DNA of 38,529 nucleotides from an uncultured Bacilli bacterium (GTDB lineage Bacteria > Bacillota_I > Bacilli_A > RFN20 > CAG-826), in the NCBI GenBank assembly GCA_944363535.1, contig CALVUG010000009.1, forward strand, positions 1-38,529, in the 5' to 3' direction. The notes under the pieces were generated by a model that saw nothing but the letters and a program-made list of their open reading frames with translations, searched no databases and was not told where the DNA came from. Below, piece after piece: positions 25,288 to 32,783 of the stretch. A program made the position numbers and the translations under genes. Position 1 is the stretch's first letter; each line of letters starts with the position of its first letter.

Positions 25288-26122
25288 ATTCTATTTCAAG
25301 ATACGTCTTACCGACGATACCTTTTTTAAATTCGTAAAGGAAAGTCGTCTCAGCTTTTTCTACTTCTTGGAAACCACGTGTTTTCATTAAATTGATGAAA
25401 AAGTTTTCCAAATTATCAGGTTCATAAACTTCTTTTCCATATCGATTCAATAATAAATCAGGATAATATTTATGCATGTAATTTAATAAATTTTCCGCGA
25501 GACGAGAATTAGGTAAAATACTTTGCTTAATCGAACCGATGAAAGCGACGTTCATCGCTTCGTTAATATTTGGGAACTGACTCGGTAAAATCCCCGGCGT
25601 ATCTAAAAGCCACAAAGTGGATTCTAATTTGATCCATTGTTCCCCTGTCGTTTGACCAGGTTTATCTTGGACGCTCGCTTTTCTTTTCTTCACTAACTTA
25701 TTGATGAGAGTAGATTTACCGACGTTAGGAATGCCGACGATCATCGTCTTCAAAGGCTGAGGCTTCATACCCATCGCTTTTTCTTTTTCCCATTTCGGTT
25801 CGCCCATCTTCATCAGTTTATCTTTTAAGATATCACCGGCATGTTTATCTTTTAAATTGATGGCGATGGCGTCTATTCCTTTAACCCAATATCTTTCAAG
25901 ATTTTTATCTAAGTATTGAGGATCACACAAATCCGCTTTAGCGAGAACGTACAGTTTTTTCTTATTTGCTAAAGCATCTTCTAAAGCTTTATTAGAAGAA
26001 CTACGCGGTGCTCTCGCATCTAAAATGACGACGGAAATGTCGACGATTCCAGTGCGATTTTTAATTTCCGAAAGCGCTCTTTTCATGTGCCCGGGAAACC
26101 AATGAATATTCTTAGTTTGCAT
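25265..26122 (-). CDS. rbgA: Ribosome biogenesis GTPase RbgA (YlqF)
   Basis: GTPase needed for late assembly of the large ribosomal subunit; cytoplasmic, 285 residues. It is a circularly permuted GTPase: the G4 motif AKAD (61-64) comes before the P-loop GIPNVGKST (130-138) and the G3 motif DTPGI (174-178). The start IHWFPGHMKRAL is typical of the family. AGGAGGAAT lies before the ATG. It follows lepB by 23 bases, and the rplS-lepB-rbgA-rnhB order resembles the B. subtilis arrangement. Confidence 0.97.
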   Translation of the reverse strand: MQTKNIHWFPGHMKRALSEIKNRTGIVDISVVILDARAPRSSSNKALEDALANKKKLYVLAKADLCDPQYLDKNLERYWVKGIDAIAINLKDKHAGDILKDKLMKMGEPKWEKEKAMGMKPQPLKTMIVGIPNVGKSTLINKLVKKRKASVQDKPGQTTGEQWIKLESTLWLLDTPGILPSQFPNINEAMNVAFIGSIKQSILPNSRLAENLLNYMHKYYPDLLLNRYGKEVYEPDNLENFFINLMKTRGFQEVEKAETTFLYEFKKGIVGKTYLEIEYESKEAI

Positions 26123-26145
26123 CGCTATTCCTCCTAACTTCTATT

Positions 26146-26991
26146 TTAATACAAAATAGGCCAAGTGTAATTCTTATTTTGACAAGTTAAGTTATGATTT
26201 TCATCGCTCGCTAAAGTGCAAGTTCCTTCGATTGCCACTAAGACACCTTGAATATATTCTTTCTTCACCGGCTTTAAAAAATATTGGCAATCGCTAGATC
26301 TAGCTAGATTAGTTCTAGGATTTACACCCCTATTATCGCCCATGACCCAATATTCATCTTCCCCTAAGATTCTTGGCTCACTTGGAATGTTAGAAGTTAC
26401 TTTCTTATAATCATTGTCTCTTTCTTCTTCGCTCATGAAAGGATCATAAAAATCTTGTTCGATGAAATTAAATTCCGTGTTGAGTGAATTCGCGTCTCTA
26501 ACGAACAAATCACCGTTCGCATCGAAATAAAATTCTTCATTAGGAAAGACCATGAGACGTTTAATTTTTAAAGAAGCGGAAGATTTCAAATTACCGTTCG
26601 CATCGTAATCATCCGGATAATAAGTCGCAACGATATCAAATCTTTCTAAAGTTTCAAAAAAATGCTCGTTCGTATTAATGATACCAAAATCAACTTTTTC
26701 ACCGATGTAATTCCCACCATGATTTCGATAATCAGGAATATCTTCGTAACCGTTAAGTGTCGGATACATCGATGTTCCATCGACGAAGATGGAAGTGTAA
26801 TAAAAATTATGGAAAAATAAACCGGTAGAAAAAGTTAAAGAAAATAGAGCGATGAAAATGACGATGATAGTAAGAGCAAGATATAAAGGAGAGCTTCCCT
26901 TATCTTTTTGTTGCTCATCATTTAGTTTCGGACTTTCACCCACTTCGAGCTTTTCAAATTCATTTTTATTCGTATCAAGACTATCTTCCAT
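26146..26991 (-). CDS. lepB: Signal peptidase I
   Basis: Cleaves signal peptides of secreted proteins at the outer face of the membrane; 281 residues. A charged, cytoplasmic N-terminus of about 34 residues precedes one membrane anchor (about 36-62). Catalytic Ser74 is in FVDGTSMYPTL and the general base Lys144 in LKIKRLMVFP; YWVMGDNRGVNPRTNLARSSD is the conserved box E. A good promoter lies upstream, with its -10 seven bases before the ATG and no Shine-Dalgarno sequence, as at topA. First gene of lepB-rbgA-rnhB-dprA. Confidence 0.95.
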   Translation of the reverse strand: MEDSLDTNKNEFEKLEVGESPKLNDEQQKDKGSSPLYLALTIIVIFIALFSLTFSTGLFFHNFYYTSIFVDGTSMYPTLNGYEDIPDYRNHGGNYIGEKVDFGIINTNEHFFETLERFDIVATYYPDDYDANGNLKSSASLKIKRLMVFPNEEFYFDANGDLFVRDANSLNTEFNFIEQDFYDPFMSEEERDNDYKKVTSNIPSEPRILGEDEYWVMGDNRGVNPRTNLARSSDCQYFLKPVKKEYIQGVLVAIEGTCTLASDENHNLTCQNKNYTWPILY

Positions 26992-26998
26992 GTATTAA

Positions 26999-27027
26999 AT
27001 TTTAGCGACATTCATTTAAATTATCAA
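26999..27027 (-). promoter_or_regulatory. Promoter of lepB, apparently giving a leaderless mRNA
   Basis: On the minus strand TTGATA (27022-27027), 17-bp spacer, TAAAAT (26999-27004), seven bases to the ATG at 26991. The geometry is identical to topA. Confidence 0.75.
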
Positions 27028-27050
27028 ATTTAAACTACGATAAAAAATAT

Positions 27051-27075
27051 TTAAAAAGAGCTCAATTGAGCTCTT
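27051..27075 (-). terminator. Terminator of rplS
   Basis: AAGAGCTC (27056-27063) and GAGCTCTT (27068-27075) with an AATT loop; on the minus strand a five-U run follows (27057-27053). Confidence 0.85.
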
Positions 27076-27094
27076 ATCACGATCTTCAAATAAA

Positions 27095-27445
27095 TTACAA
27101 TTTTTCTTTGATACGCGCTCTCTTACCGGAGAGTGAACGAAGATAAGTAATTTTGTTTCTTCTCACTTTACCGCGTTTGATAACTTCGATCGAAGCGATG
27201 ATTGGTGAATGAAGAGGGAAAGTACGTTCGACACCCACACCGCTAGAAATTTTACGGACTGTGAATGTTTCGCTAATTCCGCCGCCACGTCTAGACATGA
27301 CGACACCTTGGAAAGCTTGGATTCTCTTCTTATTATTCTCGACGATTTGTACGTTCACACGCACCGTATCGCCGGAACTAAATTCTGGGACATCATCGCG
27401 AAGTTGACGAGATTCGATCTCTTTAAGTAACATTTCTTCTTTCAT
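27095..27445 (-). CDS. rplS: Large ribosomal subunit protein L19 (bL19)
   Basis: Structural protein at the interface of the ribosomal subunits; 116 residues, the usual length. [35 protein letters not shown] and [30 protein letters not shown] are typical. The ribosome-binding site AAAGGGG lies nine bases before the ATG. It has its own promoter, structured leader and terminator, so it is a single-gene unit divergent from rpsP. In most Bacilli it lies directly after trmD, which here has been turned around. Confidence 0.97.
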   Translation of the reverse strand: MKEEMLLKEIESRQLRDDVPEFSSGDTVRVNVQIVENNKKRIQAFQGVVMSRRGGGISETFTVRKISSGVGVERTFPLHSPIIASIEVIKRGKVRRNKITYLRSLSGKRARIKEKL

Positions 27446-27534
27446 ACGTTACGCCCCTTTCACAAATTCGTTTTTCTAAGCGTTCATATATTCGTGATCT
27501 TATAGCGGACCGCTTATAAGCGATAAAAATCGCC
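27446..27534 (-). promoter_or_regulatory. Structured leader of rplS (L19 leader candidate)
   Basis: The predicted leader of about 88 nt contains a hairpin GCGAT/ATCGC with a 4-base loop (27520-27533), directly followed by CTTAT/ATAAG plus AGCG/CGCT (27499-27520). Rfam describes an L19 leader upstream of rplS in Firmicutes; position and paired-stem layout fit, but I could not compare to the model. Confidence 0.6.
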
Positions 27535-27539
27535 TTGTT

Positions 27540-27568
27540 ATAATAGCAAATATATATTTGAATTGCAA
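27540..27568 (-). promoter_or_regulatory. Promoter of rplS
   Basis: On the minus strand TTGCAA (27563-27568), 17-bp spacer, TATTAT (27540-27545) with TG one base before it (extended -10). Confidence 0.75.
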
Positions 27569-27596
27569 AGGAAATTTAACTGTCAACAATTTTATA

Positions 27597-27624
27597 TTGA
27601 CACCTCCAATAATTATGCTATGAT
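27597..27624 (+). promoter_or_regulatory. Promoter of rpsP-khpA
   Basis: TTGACA (27597-27602), 16-bp spacer, TATGAT (27619-27624) with TG one base before it. AAAGGAG (27636-27642) follows, ten bases before the ATG at 27652. Confidence 0.85.
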
Positions 27625-27651
27625 ATGGACTGGTTAAAGGAGAATGTAACT

Positions 27652-27909
27652 ATGGCAGTAAAAATTCGTTTCGCACGCATCGGCCGTCATGATGATCCCC
27701 GTTATCGTATCGTCGTTGCCGATAGCCGTTATTCCAAAGATGGTCGTTACATCGAACAAATTGGATATTATAATCCAAAAGGTGAGATGAAAGACGTCGT
27801 CATCAACGAAGAAAAAGCGAGAGATTGGCTCGCTAAAGGTGCTATTCCAAGCGATTCTGTAAAAGCTTTACTTTCGAAAAAAGGTCTATTAAATAAGGCT
27901 GGTAAATAA
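27652..27909 (+). CDS. rpsP: Small ribosomal subunit protein S16 (bS16)
   Basis: Small-subunit assembly protein; 85 residues. [42 protein letters not shown] and [14 protein letters not shown] are typical. I chose ATG 27652, with AAAGGAG at 27636-27642, and not an ATG nine codons upstream that lies at the predicted transcription start. First gene of the only plus-strand block in the right part of the window (rpsP-khpA-rimM-trmD). Confidence 0.97.
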   Translation: MAVKIRFARIGRHDDPRYRIVVADSRYSKDGRYIEQIGYYNPKGEMKDVVINEEKARDWLAKGAIPSDSVKALLSKKGLLNKAGK

Positions 27910-27911
27910 TT

Positions 27912-28181
27912 ATGGATTACGCCAAACTAGTGCATGCTATCATCGATGATATCGTCGACGATAAAGAATCGATTCTCGTGCGTGAACTTCCTGGTCAAAA
28001 GGAAAATCATCTCATCTTATTAATCGCTTCTTCCAGCAATGACACCGCCCGTCTCATCGGCCGTCATGGTGCGACCGCACGTGCCATTCGCGAAGTCATA
28101 AACATCGCAGCGAAATTAGAAAAAAAGCGCGTGCAAGTCAAATTTGAATCGTTCGATAACGAAGAAGATGAAGAGGCATAA
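27912..28181 (+). CDS. khpA: KH domain RNA-binding protein KhpA
   Basis: Small RNA-binding protein (formerly YlqC), thought to pair with KhpB/Jag in controlling cell elongation and division in Gram-positive bacteria; 89 residues, cytoplasmic. A single type II KH domain carries the GRHG loop in RLIGRHGATARAIREVI (about 54-70). The tail is acidic (DNEEDEEA). It follows rpsP by two bases without a separate promoter, as in other Bacilli. Its last codons form the terminator stem. Confidence 0.95.
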   Translation: MDYAKLVHAIIDDIVDDKESILVRELPGQKENHLILLIASSSNDTARLIGRHGATARAIREVINIAAKLEKKRVQVKFESFDNEEDEEA

Positions 28182-28198
28182 TGCCTCTTTCTTTTTTT
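28171..28198 (+). terminator. Terminator between khpA and rimM
   Basis: AAGAGGCAT (28171-28179) and ATGCCTCTT (28181-28189) form the stem, followed by a T-rich tract to 28198. It overlaps the khpA stop codon and lies only five bases before the rimM ATG. Confidence 0.85.
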
Positions 28199-28203
28199 AA
28201 TTT

Positions 28204-28698
28204 ATGAGTTATTTAACTATCGCTAAAATCATAAAGACACACGGCATCGATGGAGAGTTAACCTTGCTTTCCACTTCGAGCCAACTAAAAAGACGACTTG
28301 AACCAGGTCGTAAGGTTTTCATTTTTCAAAATGATACATACATTAGCTACGAAGTAGAATCTTCTAGTGTCCATCAAAACGTCTACGTCAAATTAAAAGG
28401 AATAGATTCGATCGATGAAGCTAAAACTCTCGTCGGTTTAGATTTAGAATGCATCAAAGATGAATTAGAAGAAGGTTACTTCTATTACGAAGATTTAAAA
28501 CATCTTAAAGTCATCGATAAATTAGATTCACTTATCGGAGAAGTCATCGACGTCTACGATCGAAGTTATCAGGTGAATTTAAAAATTAAAAACGTCAACG
28601 GCCAAACTTTTTATCTTCCTTTTGTCGACGCTCTTATAGAAGAAGTCAATCTAAAAGAAGGCTACATCAAAGTTAAACGTTTAGGAGGAATGCTATGA
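28204..28698 (+). CDS. rimM: Ribosome maturation factor RimM
   Basis: Assists 16S rRNA 3' domain folding and binds S19; cytoplasmic, 164 residues. MSYLTIAKIIKTHGIDGELTL is the usual N-terminus of the RimM beta-barrel; a PRC-barrel follows from about residue 95 (EEGYFYYEDLKHLKVID), ending LPFVDALIEEVNLKEGYIKV. The ATG lies five bases after the T tract of the khpA terminator and has no Shine-Dalgarno sequence and no visible promoter, so expression must rely on read-through. It overlaps trmD by ATGA. Confidence 0.95.
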   Translation: MSYLTIAKIIKTHGIDGELTLLSTSSQLKRRLEPGRKVFIFQNDTYISYEVESSSVHQNVYVKLKGIDSIDEAKTLVGLDLECIKDELEEGYFYYEDLKHLKVIDKLDSLIGEVIDVYDRSYQVNLKIKNVNGQTFYLPFVDALIEEVNLKEGYIKVKRLGGML

Positions 28699-29477
28699 AT
28701 AAATTTTCTATCTTAACGATCTTTCCTAAGATGTTTGAATCGATCACGAAAGAATCAATTTTAAAAAGAGCCATCGGAAAAAATCTCATCGACATCGAAC
28801 TTGTCGACATTAGAAGTTTTAGCAAAGATAAAACGCACCGCATCGATCGTCCGCCTGTCGGAGGCGGAGCGGGCCTTATCATGCAATGCCAACCAATTTA
28901 TGATGCTTTAAAAAGTGTGAAGAAAGAAAATTCGCACGTCATCATCTTGACCCCACGCGGTAAAACTTACACCCAAGAGGATGCAAGACGATTAAAAGAT
29001 TATGAACATCTCATCCTCATTGTAGGTCATTACGAAGGAATCGATGAAAGAATTTATCGCTATGCGGATGAAGAAATTTCTATCGGTGATTACATTCTTA
29101 CCGGTGGAGAAATTGCCGCGATGGCAATCGTCGATTCCATCTCTCGCCTCGTCCCTGGCGTCATCACTTCTTCTTCCTTAGATGATGAATCATTCGACGA
29201 TAATCTATTAGAATATCCGCAGTTCGCGGAGCCTTACGACTTCTTAGGCGATAAAGTTCCTTCCATCTTATATTCTGGAAATCATGAAGCGATCGCTAAA
29301 TATCGTAAGAAAAAAGCTCTAGATTTAACGAAAGAAAAAAGGCCTGATCTCTATCAAAAACACGTCTTAACGAAAGAAGAAAAGAAAATTTTAGCAGCTT
29401 ACGAAAAAGAAAAAGTGCCTAAGTTCGAACGTGAGGCACTTCTTAAAGGACAAAAATTTATCAAAGATAAAGATTAA
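28695..29477 (+). CDS. trmD: tRNA (guanine37-N1)-methyltransferase
   Basis: Methylates G37 of tRNAs reading CUN, CCN and CGG codons, preventing frameshifts; SPOUT knotted dimer, 260 residues. FSILTIFPKMFE, RIDRPPVGGGAGLIMQ, and the knot ILIVGHYEGIDERIYRYADEE with SIGDYILTGGEIAA are all intact. AGGAGGAATGCT before the ATG is a strong ribosome-binding site. It overlaps rimM by ATGA and ends one base from the end of the opposite ffh gene, with no terminator between them. Confidence 0.97.
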   Translation: MNKFSILTIFPKMFESITKESILKRAIGKNLIDIELVDIRSFSKDKTHRIDRPPVGGGAGLIMQCQPIYDALKSVKKENSHVIILTPRGKTYTQEDARRLKDYEHLILIVGHYEGIDERIYRYADEEISIGDYILTGGEIAAMAIVDSISRLVPGVITSSSLDDESFDDNLLEYPQFAEPYDFLGDKVPSILYSGNHEAIAKYRKKKALDLTKEKRPDLYQKHVLTKEEKKILAAYEKEKVPKFEREALLKGQKFIKDKD

Positions 29478-29478
29478 A

Positions 29479-30822
29479 TTAAAAAGGCAAATTCAGCCCA
29501 CCAAAACCAGGCGGGATTTTTCCTCCCTTACTCATACCTTTCATCTGCTTCATCATCTCTTTAGTCTTGTAGAAACGATTGAGCATACGGTTGATATCTT
29601 GCACTTGCTTACCTGAACCTTTAGCGATTCTTAACTTCCTCGAATTCTTGATAATATCAGGATTTTTTCTTTCTTCACTCGTCATGGAAGAGATGATAAT
29701 TTCAAAATTACGTAATTCTTTTTTCATGAGGGCTTTTTGTTCATCGCTAAGTTTAGGCATGCCGGGGATGAGACGTAAGATGGCCATCGAGCCTAATTTA
29801 TTGAACTGGTGCATCTGTGACATCATATCGTCGAGATTAAAATCCCCTTCTAGCATCTTATGGGCTATTTTCTTCGCTTGTTTTTCATCGACTTCTTCCT
29901 TAGCTTTTTCTACTAAAGTTAAGATGTCACCCATCCCAAGAATTCTCGACGCCATACGGTCAGGATGAAAGATTTCTAAATCGTTCAACTTTTCTCCACT
30001 TCCGACGAATTTGATCGTTAGACCAGTTAAATACTTAATCGATAAAGCCGCCCCGCCACGCGCATCGCTATCAAGCTTTGACATGATGAGACCATTTAAC
30101 GCTAAAGCGTCATTAAAAGTTAAGGCTACATTTGCCGCTTCTTGCCCGCTCATAGCGTCGACGACGAGCAAGATGAAATCAGGTTCGATCTCTTTTTTAA
30201 TATTTTTTAATTCATCCATCAAAGTTTCATCGATGGAAAGTCTTCCTGCCGTATCTAAGATGAGGGCATCGAAGTGATTATCGTAAGCATACTTTTTCGC
30301 ATTCTTAGCAATTTGAACTGGATCTTTTTTCCCTTCTTGATAAGTTTCTACATCGATTTGTTTCGCAAGTATTTCAAGTTGTTCAATCGCCGCGGGACGA
30401 TAGACGTCTAAGGCCCCTAACAAAACTTTTTTCTTCTCTTTATTTTTATAAAATGCCGCCAGTTTTGCGCTGCTAGTCGTCTTACCAGAACCTTGTAAGC
30501 CAACCATCAAGATGATCGTCGGACGATTTTTATTTAACGTTAATGTTTTTTCTTCCCCACCTAATAACTTCGTTAACTCGTCTTGGACGATGGAAACGAT
30601 CATCTGCGATGGGTTAAGTTTTTTTAAGACGTCTTGACCAATAGCTTTACTTCTTACTTCTTCAATGAAAGATTTGACGACTTTAAAATTGACGTCAGCC
30701 TCCAATAAAGCGACACGAATTTCTTTTAACATCGCTTCCATATTCGCGTCACTAAGACGCGACTGACCACGTAACTTTTTGATGATACCTTGTAATTTTT
30801 CTCCTAATGACTCAAAGGCCAT
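29479..30822 (-). CDS. ffh: Signal recognition particle protein Ffh
   Basis: GTPase that binds signal peptides and 4.5S RNA and delivers ribosomes to FtsY; 447 residues. The N domain comes first, then the G domain with P-loop GLQGSGKTT (108-116), DTAGRL and SKLDSDARGGAAL; the methionine-rich M domain with SGKQVQDINRMLNRF and MMKQMKGMSKG ends the protein. I chose ATG 30822 (MAFESLGEK), with GAGGTG eight bases upstream, over one three codons earlier. It overlaps ylxM by 11 bases. No 4.5S RNA gene is in the window. Confidence 0.97.
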   Translation of the reverse strand: MAFESLGEKLQGIIKKLRGQSRLSDANMEAMLKEIRVALLEADVNFKVVKSFIEEVRSKAIGQDVLKKLNPSQMIVSIVQDELTKLLGGEEKTLTLNKNRPTIILMVGLQGSGKTTSSAKLAAFYKNKEKKKVLLGALDVYRPAAIEQLEILAKQIDVETYQEGKKDPVQIAKNAKKYAYDNHFDALILDTAGRLSIDETLMDELKNIKKEIEPDFILLVVDAMSGQEAANVALTFNDALALNGLIMSKLDSDARGGAALSIKYLTGLTIKFVGSGEKLNDLEIFHPDRMASRILGMGDILTLVEKAKEEVDEKQAKKIAHKMLEGDFNLDDMMSQMHQFNKLGSMAILRLIPGMPKLSDEQKALMKKELRNFEIIISSMTSEERKNPDIIKNSRKLRIAKGSGKQVQDINRMLNRFYKTKEMMKQMKGMSKGGKIPPGFGGLNLPF

Positions 30823-31126
30823 AATCTTCACCTCGTTCTAATATCGCTAAAACTTGTGTTTTTTCTTCTTTCTTCAAATCTAAGTTTTCAATCTTTTGTA
30901 GTTTTTCTTCTAATTTTAATTTATTTTCGTAATCTTCTAATTTATCTTTCACTCTTCTTAGTTCAGCTTGGACGAAAGAACGACTACTTTTATTCATCTC
31001 GCTTATTTCACTTAATGATAAATCATAAAAATAATAAGATGTAAAAATTTCTTTTTGCTTCGCCGTGAGCAAATTTTGATAAAGATTAAATAATTTGATG
31101 AGACGAAGTCTTTCTAAGATGTTCAT
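30812..31126 (-). CDS. ylxM: YlxM/P13-like helix-turn-helix protein
   Basis: Small accessory protein encoded next to ffh and ftsY in Firmicutes; in streptococci it modulates the signal recognition particle. 104 residues, cytoplasmic. Residues about 20-60 (LLTAKQKEIFTSYYFYDLSLSEISEM) form a sigma-70-region-4-like helix-turn-helix, followed by a charged coiled-coil-like stretch. Its start overlaps ftsY (ATGA) and its end overlaps ffh by 11 bases, so all three are tightly co-expressed. Confidence 0.92.
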   Translation of the reverse strand: MNILERLRLIKLFNLYQNLLTAKQKEIFTSYYFYDLSLSEISEMNKSSRSFVQAELRRVKDKLEDYENKLKLEEKLQKIENLDLKKEEKTQVLAILERGEDYGL

Positions 31127-32106
31127 TCTTTATCTTCTCCAATTAATAAAGAGTAAAGGAATTTATCTAAATCGAATAATTTTAAATCGTCCATCTTTTC
31201 CCCTAAGCCGATGAAACGGACAGGAAGATGTAATTCTTGGTTGATGGCTAAGATGATTCCACCTTTAGAAGTACCATCCATCTTCGTAATAATTAACCCC
31301 GTCAAAGGCAAAGTACCAAGGAACGCTCTTGCTTGTTCTAAACCATTTTGCCCAGTCGTCGCATCTAAGACAAGTAAAGATTCATCCGCGGGAGCCCCTA
31401 ATCTTTTTTCGATGACGCGGTTAATTTTACCTAGTTCACGCATGAGATAATCTTTATTATGTAATCTTCCAGACGTATCGATGAGTAGTAAATCGATGCC
31501 ATGGCTTATCATGTAATCTAAACCCCGGTAGATGACGCTAGAGGGGTCTTCGTTAGGACTACCTTTAACGATTGGAACATCTAATCTTTTCGCATGTTCA
31601 TCAAGTTGTTCAATCGCGGCAGCCCTAAACGTATCCGCGGCGACGAAACAAACTTTCTTTCCTTGTTTAAGATAACGATAGCCAAGTTTCGCGATCGAAG
31701 TCGTCTTACCGACCCCATTCACGCCGGTAATTAAGACGACGCTACCGCGGTCATCGCGGAATTTAATTTCGTGATTATCTTTGTAATCATCATAATATTT
31801 TTGAAACATCAAATCGATCAATAATTCGTTAATTTCATCGGGCTCATCCATCTTTTTAGCTTTAGCTAAATTGATCGTTTCTTCCACCAAGGCTAAAGTA
31901 AGATTAGCTCCGACATCCGCTTCGATTAATATCTCTTCTAATTGTTCGAAATATAAAGCGTTAACTTTCTTTGCTTTCTTGGCAAGAGTTTTCATCTTCA
32001 AAGAAAGTTCATTACGGCTCTTAGATAAGGCCTGATCATAAGTCTTATCTTCTTCACTTACCGTTTTCTTTTTAAATTTTTCTTTCAAAAAAGAAATTAA
32101 ACCCAT
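31123..32106 (-). CDS. ftsY: Signal recognition particle receptor FtsY
   Basis: Membrane-associated GTPase that docks SRP-ribosome complexes at the translocon; 327 residues. It has NG domains with only a short charged N-terminus (KEKFKKKTVSEEDK), as in other Gram-positives. The P-loop is TGVNGVGKTT (127-136); ADTFRAAAIEQL, DTSGRLHNK and TKMDGTSKGG follow. It lies two bases after rnc without a clear Shine-Dalgarno sequence. The smc gene found between rnc and ftsY in B. subtilis is absent. Confidence 0.97.
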   Translation of the reverse strand: MGLISFLKEKFKKKTVSEEDKTYDQALSKSRNELSLKMKTLAKKAKKVNALYFEQLEEILIEADVGANLTLALVEETINLAKAKKMDEPDEINELLIDLMFQKYYDDYKDNHEIKFRDDRGSVVLITGVNGVGKTTSIAKLGYRYLKQGKKVCFVAADTFRAAAIEQLDEHAKRLDVPIVKGSPNEDPSSVIYRGLDYMISHGIDLLLIDTSGRLHNKDYLMRELGKINRVIEKRLGAPADESLLVLDATTGQNGLEQARAFLGTLPLTGLIITKMDGTSKGGIILAINQELHLPVRFIGLGEKMDDLKLFDLDKFLYSLLIGEDKE

Positions 32107-32108
32107 AT

Positions 32109-32783
32109 TTATCTTGCTCTTTTCCCTAATGCATCTTTGGCGGCATTTTGTTCCGCTTCCTTTTTAGATTTACCTTTACCTTTACCTAAGACCATCCCAT
32201 CAAATAATACTTCCACTTCGAAAACTGGATCGTGTGCCGGTCCAGAAGAAGAGACTAATTGATAGATGACAGTCTTGCGAAAAATCGATTGAATTTCTTC
32301 TTGTAGACGCGATTTGTAATCGGTGATATCTTCGATTGAATAATTAATTATTTTTGGTAAGAATATTTTACTTAAGAATGATTCGGTGAAACTAAAGCCT
32401 AAATCTAGATACATCGCCCCGATGAAAGCTTCGAAGACATCTTCTAAGATACGCGTCGGAAATTTTTCATTTTTCGTTTCGATCCCAGGCCCTACTTTCA
32501 CATATGGTTGTAAGCCTAAATCGAGAGCGAATTGGATGAGCGCTTCTTTTTTCACTAAGGCGCTTCTTAGTTTAGTTAGACCCCCTTGATCTAATTCCGG
32601 ACGATTTTTATAACATAGTTCACCGATGATCAAATCTAAGGAAGCATCACCTAAAAATTCTAATTTTTCATAAGTCCCACTCAAAGCGTGATTGACGCGA
32701 TAAGAAGCGTGCGTTAACGCTAATTCGTAGAGGCTAGAATCTTTGTAAGGAATAGATAATTTCTTCAATAAAGTTTCGATCAT
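32109..32783 (-). CDS. rnc: Ribonuclease III
   Basis: Cuts double-stranded RNA in rRNA maturation and decay; 224 residues. EKLEFLGDASLDLIIGELCY carries metal-binding Glu42 and Asp46, and the second acidic pair is in RILEDVFEAFIGAMYLD. A double-stranded RNA-binding domain begins near residue 155 (YKSRLQEEIQ) and ends GKSKKEAEQNAAKDAL. It overlaps plsX by ATGA. In B. subtilis fabD, fabG and acpP lie between plsX and rnc; they are missing here. Confidence 0.97.
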   Translation of the reverse strand: MIETLLKKLSIPYKDSSLYELALTHASYRVNHALSGTYEKLEFLGDASLDLIIGELCYKNRPELDQGGLTKLRSALVKKEALIQFALDLGLQPYVKVGPGIETKNEKFPTRILEDVFEAFIGAMYLDLGFSFTESFLSKIFLPKIINYSIEDITDYKSRLQEEIQSIFRKTVIYQLVSSSGPAHDPVFEVEVLFDGMVLGKGKGKSKKEAEQNAAKDALGKRAR

